From: Alphaproteobacteria bacterium
GTDB taxonomy: Bacteria > Pseudomonadota > Alphaproteobacteria > Puniceispirillales > UBA1172
Reading direction: 5' to 3'
DNA length: 35,071 nucleotides
Assembly: GCA_024639485.1 (NCBI GenBank)
Contig: JAHEII010000010.1
Location: forward strand, 1-35,071
The stretch's first letter is position 1, and every line of letters starts with the position of its first letter. A program made the translations under genes and the position numbers. This document shows positions 25,042 through 32,329 of this stretch, piece after piece. The notes beneath the pieces are model-generated. The model did no database searches. It saw only the letters and a list, made by a program, of their open reading frames with translations, and was not told the DNA's origin.

Positions 25042-25734
25042 CTAAATAGGGTCAAGGTGATCAGATTCAAGGCGATACATTTCATCTAGCCAGCCAAGAC
25101 CTATCGCCGCGTCATTGAGATTTTCAGAAACCATAACCGCATGTTGCCGGGTAAACGCATCGGCCGCAACCAGATCAGGAATATGAATAACTGGTACGCC
25201 TGCCGCATACGCCGCCATGATCCCCTGATGCGAATCTTCAAAAGCAATGGCATGTTCCGGCGCACATGATATAGCGGCGGCGGCGGCAATATACAGATCA
25301 GGTGCCGGTTTTCCGGATTGCACCTGATCGCCGCCAATCACCTGTTTCATAAACCCGTATAATCCCGCCCGATCAAGCAAGGTTTCTGCCTTGTCTGTCT
25401 GGGTTGATGTCGCCACCGCCATCGGCACACCTGCCGCATTCAGCCATTGGCAAAGCGACCGTGCATAGGGTTTTAACGGAACCACATGGCGAAGCTGATC
25501 AAGAAACAGATCACGCCAATCTTTATCAAAGCGCAATAAATCAACATGATCAGGCAACAGATCAGCAAAAATAGCACGTTGTTCTTGCTGATTACGTCCA
25601 ATCAGCTGGCCATATTGATTTGCTACCTGGCCAGCGTTATGCGCATGGCAGGTATGTTGAAACGTTGCCGCAGATACTTTTTCGGTATCAATCAGCAATC
25701 CATCCATATCAAAAATAACCGCTTGCGGAAGCAT
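25042..25734 (-). CDS. HAD-IA hydrolase, beta-phosphoglucomutase-like
   Basis: A 230-residue HAD protein with FDMDGLLIDTE (D9, D11), ATST (motif II), GKPAPDLY (motif III Lys) and FEDSHQG (motif IV). The DxDGxxxDTE start and GDxVxxGKPxPD segment are typical of beta-PGM, phosphatase YniC and DOG-like enzymes. Substrate specificity cannot be read off. It lies upstream of the glutathione peroxidase gene on the same strand, 31 bp away, and may share its transcript. Confidence 0.88.
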   Translation of the reverse strand: MLPQAVIFDMDGLLIDTEKVSAATFQHTCHAHNAGQVANQYGQLIGRNQQEQRAIFADLLPDHVDLLRFDKDWRDLFLDQLRHVVPLKPYARSLCQWLNAAGVPMAVATSTQTDKAETLLDRAGLYGFMKQVIGGDQVQSGKPAPDLYIAAAAAISCAPEHAIAFEDSHQGIMAAYAAGVPVIHIPDLVAADAFTRQHAVMVSENLNDAAIGLGWLDEMYRLESDHLDPI

Positions 25735-25821
25735 GAGTTTTCAAACCACATCATAGACAGGATTGCGAAAGACCCCCATGTTAGGCTAGTATTTTTGCTA
25801 TTGCAATAAAGGGTGCTGATT

Positions 25822-26226
25822 ATGCTTCAAGCTTCTGATATCCGCTATCTGGTGGTGCATTGTTCTGACACCGATGATGACTTAACCGCATCTGACATTC
25901 ACGCTATGCATCTGGGGTTTGGCTGGGACGGGATAGGATATCACGCTGTTATTATCAAGGATGGCACCATTGAACAGGGTCGCCCGCATTTCTGGGCAGG
26001 CGCGCATGTTTACGGGCATAACGAAGAAAGCCTTGGCGTCTGTCTGATCGGCCGGAATGATTTTACCCCCGAACAGATGACCGCACTGGACGAATTGCTT
26101 CGTGACTGGATATCCCGCTATCCGCAAGCCCGCATTTGTGGCCATCGTGATTTTCCCAACACTCAGAAAACATGCCCTAATTTTGATGTGGCCGCATGGG
26201 TAAAAGATCGCGGATTAACCGGATGA
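25822..26226 (+). CDS. T7-lysozyme-type N-acetylmuramoyl-L-alanine amidase
   Basis: A 134-residue Amidase_2/PGRP-fold enzyme. H13, H108 and C118 match the zinc ligands of T7 lysozyme (H17, H122, C130); Y40 (GYHAVI) and K116 (K-T-C-P) match its Y46 and K128. AmpD has Asp in place of the Cys, so this is the Cys subtype. There is no signal peptide. Being first in an operon with an NlpC/P60 peptidase, and near ampG, anmK and murQ, it is a good candidate for the amidase that strips stem peptides from anhydroMurNAc in the cytosol. The ATG at 25822 has AAGGG 8 nt upstream. Confidence 0.88.
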   Translation: MLQASDIRYLVVHCSDTDDDLTASDIHAMHLGFGWDGIGYHAVIIKDGTIEQGRPHFWAGAHVYGHNEESLGVCLIGRNDFTPEQMTALDELLRDWISRYPQARICGHRDFPNTQKTCPNFDVAAWVKDRGLTG

Positions 26227-26978
26227 AACAGATCACCTCCCCCTCTGCCCCCATGGTTAATTCTGCTGATCTGTCTAGCGGACTGGAAACCGAAGCGCTG
26301 TTTGGTGAAGACATCACCATTTGTGATGATAGCCGCGCGGACTGGGTTCACATCCGGCTGGAAACAGATCAGTATCTGGCATGGATAGAGCGTCGGCATC
26401 TGGGCGTATTGCCAACACCGACACATCGCATATGCACTATCCGCGCGCTGATCACCAGTGGCCGCAACATCAAAACCCCGACCATGGGATATCTGCCGCT
26501 GGCCGCCCGCGTTCATGTGATTGAACAATCGGAACACGTGGCAAAAATTGCTCTGGGGCAAGACCGGACAGGATATATTCCTTCAGATCATATCAAGCCG
26601 CTGGATGATTTTTGTGCTGACTGGGTTGCCACCGCCGAACAATTGATCGGGGTGCCGTATCGATGGGGTGGTCGTGACAGCATGGGGATGGATTGCTCCG
26701 CGCTGGTTCAACTGGCCATGGCTAGCGGCGGAATGGCAAGCCCGCGCAATAGCGGTGATCAGGAAAAAACTCTAGGGTCAACATTGCCGCCAGATGCTGA
26801 TCTGATGCGCGGTGATCTAATATTCTGGCGTGGCCATATCGGTATTATGCAGGATCACCGCCGTTTAATTCATGCAAATGCATGGCATCATATGGTCATG
26901 AGCGAAAATCTGGATACGGCAATCCAACGCATCAAAGCCAATAATGGTGGTGATGTCACCCGACTCGTTCGACTTTGA
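26223..26978 (+). CDS. SH3-NlpC/P60 (C40) peptidase, YkfC-like
   Basis: A 251-residue cytosolic protein without a signal peptide. Two SH3-like segments (about 15-60 and 72-125) precede an NlpC/P60 domain with GVPYRWGGRDSMGMDCSALVQ-type motif (catalytic C158), H205 (GHIGIM) and H217 as third residue. The architecture matches YkfC and the gamma-D-glutamyl-L-diamino acid endopeptidases, which cut L-Ala-D-Glu from diaminopimelate in imported stem peptides. The ATG at 26223 overlaps the amidase stop (ATGA), so the two act in sequence from one transcript. Confidence in the fold is high, in the exact bond cut moderate. Confidence 0.88.
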   Translation: MKQITSPSAPMVNSADLSSGLETEALFGEDITICDDSRADWVHIRLETDQYLAWIERRHLGVLPTPTHRICTIRALITSGRNIKTPTMGYLPLAARVHVIEQSEHVAKIALGQDRTGYIPSDHIKPLDDFCADWVATAEQLIGVPYRWGGRDSMGMDCSALVQLAMASGGMASPRNSGDQEKTLGSTLPPDADLMRGDLIFWRGHIGIMQDHRRLIHANAWHHMVMSENLDTAIQRIKANNGGDVTRLVRL

Positions 26979-26986
26979 TCCGGGTT

Positions 26987-28327
26987 TTAATCCGCACTGG
27001 CGCGCGTGCCTAATTCACGTCTTAATATGACCAATAAAATCAAGGATGGAATGACCATCACAGCGGTAATGATAAAGAACACACCCCAATCGCCATCCAG
27101 ACTATCCACCATCCAGCCAGATGATGACGCCAGAAGCGTCTTACCAGCAGTCCCGATTGATGCCAGCAAAGCATATTGCGTGGCGGTATAGCGGCGATCA
27201 ACCAAGAGCGATATAAAGGTTACAAACGCAACTGTGGCAAACGCGGCGGCCAGATCATCCAGCATAACCGCCAGCGCAAATAACCAGTCCACCTTACCAA
27301 CCCAATACAATAAACTGAACATGATATTAGTGCTAGCCATGGCTATTCCGGCAATAAACAGCGCCCTAACCGTACCCATCCGCATGGCAAACCAACCACC
27401 AATCAATGTGAAAATAATGGTAACAACCCAGCCAAGGCCTTTGGAATAAATCCCAATCTCGGATTTGCTGAAGCCAATTTCCCGATAAAACACAATGGAC
27501 ATTTTGCCCATAAATGCCTCACCAATTTTGAATAGAAAGACAAAGCCAAGAATAGCCAGCCCAATACGGACACCATTATTGCGGAAAAAAGACGCCAGCG
27601 GATCAATAACGGTTTCAATCAGCCATGTGAATAGCCGCGTGATTAACCCGGTCGGCGAAAGCTGCTGATGATTATCATGGGATGCCATGCTTCGTTGTTG
27701 TTCGGGGATCAGCAATAACCCCAGATTCATCAATGCAATCATGAACAGAACAGATATGAATGTCATCTGCCAGTAATTAGCCACACCCATCGCCTGAATA
27801 TAATCAGCAATAAAAAATGTGATCATGCCGCCTAGCTTAAAGCCACTCCACCAGCCAATGACCGACATAGCCGCCCCTGCCGCCATCACTTGCCGTTCAT
27901 CCTGACCAGCCTGTTCTATCCGCAACGCATCTATCACAATATCCTGTGATGCCGAAGCAATGGCAATAATCAAACCGAACCCGATAACAAGCACCAGATG
28001 TTCTGTTGCGTCTAGCTGTATCCAGAAAAGAAGTGAGATGAAAATACAAATCTGGAACAGGATTATCCATGCTTTGCGATGCCCCAGTTTCCGGCTAATC
28101 CATGGCAAGGATAGCCGGTCAATCAAAGGCGCCCAGAGAAAATTAAACGCATAAACCCCAAAAATTAATCCGGCAAAACCAACGGTTGTCCGGCTTAATC
28201 CGTCTTCTTTGAGCCATAAGGTCAGCGCGCTGCCGATCAGCACCCAGGGAAAACCACTCATCATCCCAAGCAGAAAAATCCTAATCATCCGCTTGTCCAT
28301 ATATCCATTAAAATATGATGCTAACAT
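26987..28327 (-). CDS. ampG: AmpG-type muropeptide permease (MFS)
   Basis: A 446-residue inner-membrane transporter with about 12 hydrophobic segments. AmpG signatures are present: SGFPWVLIGSALTLWL near the N-terminus, FLWAPLIDR, the loop GHRKAWI and SASQDIVIDALR. AmpG imports GlcNAc-anhydroMurNAc with or without stem peptide from the periplasm. It lies 25 bp after murQ on the same strand, so murQ-ampG is likely an operon. A long polar loop (about 215-235) occurs between the halves. Confidence 0.92.
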   Translation of the reverse strand: MLASYFNGYMDKRMIRIFLLGMMSGFPWVLIGSALTLWLKEDGLSRTTVGFAGLIFGVYAFNFLWAPLIDRLSLPWISRKLGHRKAWIILFQICIFISLLFWIQLDATEHLVLVIGFGLIIAIASASQDIVIDALRIEQAGQDERQVMAAGAAMSVIGWWSGFKLGGMITFFIADYIQAMGVANYWQMTFISVLFMIALMNLGLLLIPEQQRSMASHDNHQQLSPTGLITRLFTWLIETVIDPLASFFRNNGVRIGLAILGFVFLFKIGEAFMGKMSIVFYREIGFSKSEIGIYSKGLGWVVTIIFTLIGGWFAMRMGTVRALFIAGIAMASTNIMFSLLYWVGKVDWLFALAVMLDDLAAAFATVAFVTFISLLVDRRYTATQYALLASIGTAGKTLLASSSGWMVDSLDGDWGVFFIITAVMVIPSLILLVILRRELGTRASAD

Positions 28328-28352
28328 GAACTATATCTCTTTTTTCAATGGT

Positions 28353-29120
28353 TTAATTCGTCATATGATCTGTTACTTTTGCCAGATATTCATCCATCTG
28401 TTCTTTGCGGCGAACAAGCTTGGCATTAGTGGGTTTCATGGCAACCATTAATCCGTTTTTGATACGTCCCAGCCTTGCCATTACTAATGTTGAGATTGTA
28501 TTGAGGCATATTTTCTGTGCTGTACCTGCTTTTAGCCGGGTTGATCCGGCCAACACCTCACCACCAGTTTCCAGTAGAATAGGATATTCGGCCGCATCAA
28601 GCAATGGCGTTTGCCGGTTATTGGAAATGCCGATAGTCAACGCCCCTTGCTGGCGGGCGGCGGCCAGTACTGAAATAGTAAACGCGGTGGTGCCACTAGC
28701 GGCCAGACCAATAACCACGTCTTTATCATTTATGGCGGCATTGGTGACCGCTGTCTGTCCTGCATCGGTATGATCTTCGGCGCCTTCTACGGATTGCATC
28801 AACGCGCCCATGCCTCCGGCAATCACATATTCCAGCCGTTCTTGTGGCCAGTTGAATGTTGGCGTTAATTCTACCCCGTCCTGCACCCCTATTCGTGCTG
28901 ATGTTCCGGCACCGGCATAAATAATGCGGCCGCTGGATGATGCGCCTAACCGTTCTGCCATCGCCGTAATAGCGGCATCAAGCGTGGCACTAGCCTGTTT
29001 TAAAGCCGAAATAGCACCGGCCTGATTATCCAACATGACGGTAATCGCATCTGCGTTTTCCAGCTGATCCAGCCATTGTGACTGATCCGGATAATCCTCA
29101 GTAGTAAGATACATGCTCAT
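28353..29120 (-). CDS. murQ: N-acetylmuramic acid 6-phosphate etherase, short form
   Basis: A 255-residue SIS-fold enzyme that removes the D-lactyl ether of MurNAc-6-P to give GlcNAc-6-P. The substrate motif AGTSARIGVQDGVE carries E84 at the position of the E. coli catalytic E83; SVEGAEDH (110-117) and AGSTRLKAGTAQK also match. E. coli MurQ is about 298 residues, so this form lacks roughly 40 C-terminal residues, ending soon after TNAKLVRRK. An AGGATA site precedes the ATG. It is divergent from anmK by 60 bp and upstream of ampG. Confidence 0.92.
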   Translation of the reverse strand: MSMYLTTEDYPDQSQWLDQLENADAITVMLDNQAGAISALKQASATLDAAITAMAERLGASSSGRIIYAGAGTSARIGVQDGVELTPTFNWPQERLEYVIAGGMGALMQSVEGAEDHTDAGQTAVTNAAINDKDVVIGLAASGTTAFTISVLAAARQQGALTIGISNNRQTPLLDAAEYPILLETGGEVLAGSTRLKAGTAQKICLNTISTLVMARLGRIKNGLMVAMKPTNAKLVRRKEQMDEYLAKVTDHMTN

Positions 29121-29180
29121 TGTGATATCCTGACAGAATTATACCCATACAACAAGCCTCAACAAAAAACGGCACGCTAG

Positions 29181-30326
29181 ATGACAACAACATTAATTCC
29201 CGAATTAATTCCTGTTATTGGGCTGATGTCCGGCACCAGTATTGATGCCGTAGACGCGGCGTTGATCATGACTGATGGGCAAAGCTTTACCCGAACCGGC
29301 ATCACCGCCAACTTGCCATGGCCAGATCATATTCGGGCGGCCATATTTGCCGTTGTTGATGATCCATCGCGGCTAGAAAATCGGGATGACATTAGCGCAT
29401 TGGAACATGATATTGCCCAGCATCACGCGCTTGCCGTGGGCGCTATTCATGATCAGATGAAATCGCCAGCCGCGTTAATCGGATTCCATGGCCAGACCGT
29501 GTTGCATAAACCGGAACAAGGCTATTCGGTGCAATTGGGATCAGGCGAAACACTGGCACATATCACCGGATGTCCGGTGATCTATCAATTCCGGCAAAAT
29601 GATCTGCATCATGGTGGTCAGGGCGCGCCATTAGCGCCTGTTTATCACGCGGCTTTGCTAAAACAGATGCAGATCAGCGCACCGGCCGCGATTGTAAATA
29701 TTGGCGGCATTGCCAATATCACCGCCATAACAGACAAGCAAATGATCAGCATGGATACAGGCCCCGGCAATGCCATGATGGACAGGATGATGCAAACATA
29801 CCGCCAACAGCCATTTGATCATGATGGTCAAACCGCCGCCGCAGGACAATGTGATGGTGATTATGTAAACACAGTTCTGGCACATGACTGGTTTCATCTG
29901 CCGCCACCCAAATCACTTGATCGCGTGATCACCGAACAGATGCTTAGCTCTGGTCAGCTTGATACATGGTTGAATACCATGCCACTTGCCGATGCCATGG
30001 CCAGCCTTGCTGAGATCACGGCACGGTCAATTTATATGAGCTGTCTGCATTTGCCGCAATTACCTGAACAGATGATTCTGGCCGGTGGGGGGGCGCGTAA
30101 TCGCTATCTGGTTGACCGGATCAGCCATCACATGAATAGCACGGCAAATATTGATGTTCATATTATGGACGACTATCATATCAACGGCGATTTTATTGAA
30201 GCCGAGTTAATGGCATTTCTTGCTGCGCGAAGCCAGAACGGATATCCGATAAGCTTTCCGGATACAACCGGCGTTGATATCCCGCGATCAGGCGGGGTGC
30301 GCATTGATCCGGTAAATCCGGTTTAA
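29181..30326 (+). CDS. anmK: Anhydro-N-acetylmuramic acid kinase
   Basis: A 381-residue ASKHA-fold kinase that hydrolyses the 1,6-anhydro bond and phosphorylates anhydroMurNAc to MurNAc-6-P, feeding MurQ. Motifs: GLMSGTSIDAVDAA (14-27), GFHGQTV (101-107), GQGAPLAPVYH (147-157), NIGGIAN (173-179) and DTGPGN (192-197). Length is normal. The N-terminus carries a 12-bp in-frame duplication (LIPE, LIPV). No strong ribosome-binding site is seen. It is divergent from murQ-ampG. Confidence 0.95.
   Translation: MTTTLIPELIPVIGLMSGTSIDAVDAALIMTDGQSFTRTGITANLPWPDHIRAAIFAVVDDPSRLENRDDISALEHDIAQHHALAVGAIHDQMKSPAALIGFHGQTVLHKPEQGYSVQLGSGETLAHITGCPVIYQFRQNDLHHGGQGAPLAPVYHAALLKQMQISAPAAIVNIGGIANITAITDKQMISMDTGPGNAMMDRMMQTYRQQPFDHDGQTAAAGQCDGDYVNTVLAHDWFHLPPPKSLDRVITEQMLSSGQLDTWLNTMPLADAMASLAEITARSIYMSCLHLPQLPEQMILAGGGARNRYLVDRISHHMNSTANIDVHIMDDYHINGDFIEAELMAFLAARSQNGYPISFPDTTGVDIPRSGGVRIDPVNPV
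29192..29215. repeat. 12-bp in-frame tandem duplication in anmK
   Basis: ATTAATTCCCGA (29192-29203) and ATTAATTCCTGT (29204-29215) are identical at 10 of 12 positions. They encode LIPE-LIPV just before the first kinase motif. Confidence 0.75.
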
Positions 30327-30342
30327 TCTGTTTTGCTGATGG

Positions 30343-31035
30343 CTAGATCAACGCATCCGAGCCGCGAATATAAAACGGTCTAATGGGCGGCGGCGGCGGC
30401 AAAATAGCTCTAATATCGGCAAAAGGAAAACGCTTATCGTGTCGATATGTTTCCATGTAATGGCCATCCGGGGCATTCATTTGTGCGGCACGAAACCGGT
30501 TATGAATACGTGTTGCCGCAACAAACCGCTCTGGTTCCTGACTTTCATGTGCCATGATTGCGGCTTCTTTTGCCGCCATATATGATGTGATATCAACATA
30601 ATATTCTGGAATAAATCCTGTCCCCATCAAACTATCCGCATATAAAAGCGGACAACGAAATCCGGCGGCATCCGCAATATATCGGGATAACGCCCGATGA
30701 TCCGGATGATAATCTTCGGGTGCGTGAGTGATCACCAGATCAGGTTGCTGATCAAGCACAGCGTCACGAATAATCGCCGCCGCCCCATCATGAGTAGCCA
30801 GTTTTCCATCTGGCAGGTTCAGCATCACCGGTTGCCCCAGTGCGGCAAGCCCTGTCTTTGTTTCAACCGCTCGTTTCGCGGCAAGTTCAGCCCCCGGTTG
30901 ATCACCGCCTGCCGCCCCGTCTGTCGCTACAATCAGCGATAGCGTATCCCCACGCGCCTGACAGACAGACAACATCCCAAACATGAATATTTCCAGATCA
31001 TCCGGATGCGCCCCGATAGCCGTAATATGCGGCAT
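30343..31035 (-). CDS. PIG-L/LmbE family deacetylase
   Basis: A 230-residue zinc deacetylase-like protein without a signal peptide. AHPDDLE gives H10 and D13 as metal ligands with D12 as likely base; THAPEDYHPDHRA adds H113. Family members remove acetyl from GlcNAc-containing molecules (GlcNAc-PI, MshB, BshB, chitobiose). Placed between anmK and a GH84 glucosaminidase, free GlcNAc or a muropeptide sugar is the likely substrate; this is inference. A short polyproline run (213-217) is near the C-terminus. AGGGGA lies 9 nt before the ATG. The start codon overlaps the first unit of a 15-bp repeat array. Confidence 0.87.
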   Translation of the reverse strand: MPHITAIGAHPDDLEIFMFGMLSVCQARGDTLSLIVATDGAAGGDQPGAELAAKRAVETKTGLAALGQPVMLNLPDGKLATHDGAAAIIRDAVLDQQPDLVITHAPEDYHPDHRALSRYIADAAGFRCPLLYADSLMGTGFIPEYYVDITSYMAAKEAAIMAHESQEPERFVAATRIHNRFRAAQMNAPDGHYMETYRHDKRFPFADIRAILPPPPPIRPFYIRGSDALI

Positions 31036-31094
31036 CTTTTCAATCCCCTATCTTTGCTGTAGCTGTCTTTCCCATCCCCGTCTTTCCAATCTGA
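31034..31094. repeat. Four-unit degenerate 15-bp repeat array in the PIG-L/GH84 gap
   Basis: RTCTTT cores start at 31034, 31050, 31065 and 31080 (spacings 16, 15 and 15 bp). The best two copies, GTCTTTCCCATC and GTCTTTCCAATC, share 11 of 12 bases; the first, ATCTTTTCAATC, shares 10 of 12 with the last. It fills most of the 100-bp gap between divergent genes and overlaps the putative -35 box of the GH84 gene and the start of the PIG-L gene. Confidence 0.75.
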
Positions 31095-31111
31095 TCGGAT
31101 CGGTTTACAAT
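31083..31111 (+). promoter_or_regulatory. Candidate promoter of the GH84-M19 operon
   Basis: TTTCCA (31083-31088) and TACAAT (31106-31111, 5 of 6 matches) are 17 bp apart. A start near 31118 would leave a leader of about 18 nt with an AAAGG ribosome-binding site. The -35 falls inside the last repeat unit. Confidence 0.4.
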
Positions 31112-31135
31112 GCAATCATAACGAAAGGTGGCATA

Positions 31136-32329
31136 ATGACCAAGACTAATCCGCTCACATATGACGGATATATTGAGGGCTATTACGGACGGCTTTTGTC
31201 TTTTGCTGATCGCCGGCGTGTGCTTAAACAGCTCAACGCACTTGGTATGACCAGCTATTTTTACGCGCCAAAGGATGATCCTTTTCACCGGCTAGATTGG
31301 CGTATGCCCTATCCCGAACAATGGCTGGCAGAATGGCGGCAATTTATTGCTGATGCAAAAGACATGGGCATCACCGTCATTGCCGGATGCGCCCCCGGCC
31401 TTGATTTGAATATCACGGCCGAAACGGATATCGCTATCATAGCTGATAAGCTAACCAGCTTATGCGGATATTCCGCTGAACAATCGGCTATACCCTGTCT
31501 TTTGATGGATGATATTCCGCCAGCTATGGCTGATGCCAATGGCCAGCACCATCAGGAAGGACAGGCGCATGCCCGACTGGTCGGGCAACTGGCTGACCGG
31601 CTGGCTGCAACTGGCCATCCTAATATCATGGTAACGCCGCGAGTTTACGCTGATGAACTGGATAAAGACACCCCCGGTTATCTGAACGGATTTGTGCCGG
31701 AATTGCCAGCTGGTATTCCTGTTTTTTATTGTGGAAAGCATATTGTTGCCCATGATCTGAACATGTCGGGAACCGCCATTTGTGATGCCGGCATGGAGAC
31801 CAGCAATATTGTTATCTGGGATAATATTTATGCCAATGATTACTGCCCAAGACGGCTTTTTCTTGGAGCAAGATATGGGGAATCCAAGCATGGGGTATCT
31901 AAGCATGGGTGGGCTGAGGCGCGGCACCATACTGGCGGCGTTATGCTGAACCCTACCGGAATGATTGAAACCGATATTCTGCTTCTGGATATAATGGCCG
32001 CCGATCATGATAAGGATAGCTGGCAGGCGATATTCCGGAAGCATCATGTCCCGGATGCTTTTTTTGAAATCGCGCATGCCTTTGACCGGCCTGTTGATCC
32101 CGACGCATCTGAACACCCATTACCGGATCAAAATATTCCGGTTATGCTATCCGCCCTTGATGAATTGTTATGGCGCTGGAAATCCCCATTAGCACGGGAA
32201 TGGTATCCGTTTTTGATGGGGCTGCGCGGTGATTTGCTCATGCTATCAGGCGCGGCAGATGATTTACGGCAAGCCAAGATTATGCCGCCTTATTTGCGGC
32301 AATATTATCAAAGAAAGACGTCAGAATGA
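31136..32329 (+). CDS. GH84 beta-N-acetylglucosaminidase (NAGidase)
   Basis: A 397-residue glycoside hydrolase family 84 protein, the family of O-GlcNAcase and bacterial hexosaminidases, which uses substrate-assisted catalysis. Clear marks are YIEGYYGRL (12-20), YFYAPKDDPFHR (41-52), the paired catalytic D125-D126 in LLMDDIPP, and WDNIYANDY (228-236), close to the human OGA active-site loop WDNIHANDY. There is no signal peptide, unlike secreted bacterial GH84 enzymes, and no extra binding modules, so it should be cytosolic. In this island it most likely removes GlcNAc from imported anhydromuropeptides, the usual job of NagZ. The ATG at 31136 has AAAGG 7-8 nt upstream. Residues 247-261 are a triplicated five-residue repeat. 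Confidence 0.9.
   Translation: MTKTNPLTYDGYIEGYYGRLLSFADRRRVLKQLNALGMTSYFYAPKDDPFHRLDWRMPYPEQWLAEWRQFIADAKDMGITVIAGCAPGLDLNITAETDIAIIADKLTSLCGYSAEQSAIPCLLMDDIPPAMADANGQHHQEGQAHARLVGQLADRLAATGHPNIMVTPRVYADELDKDTPGYLNGFVPELPAGIPVFYCGKHIVAHDLNMSGTAICDAGMETSNIVIWDNIYANDYCPRRLFLGARYGESKHGVSKHGWAEARHHTGGVMLNPTGMIETDILLLDIMAADHDKDSWQAIFRKHHVPDAFFEIAHAFDRPVDPDASEHPLPDQNIPVMLSALDELLWRWKSPLAREWYPFLMGLRGDLLMLSGAADDLRQAKIMPPYLRQYYQRKTSE
31874..31918. repeat. Three-unit 15-bp tandem repeat inside the GH84 gene
   Basis: TATGGGGAATCCAAG (31874-31888), CATGGGGTATCTAAG (31889-31903) and CATGGGTGGGCTGAG (31904-31918) are in frame and encode YGESK-HGVSK-HGWAE. They follow the active-site loop WDNIYANDY by about 10 residues. 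Confidence 0.88.
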
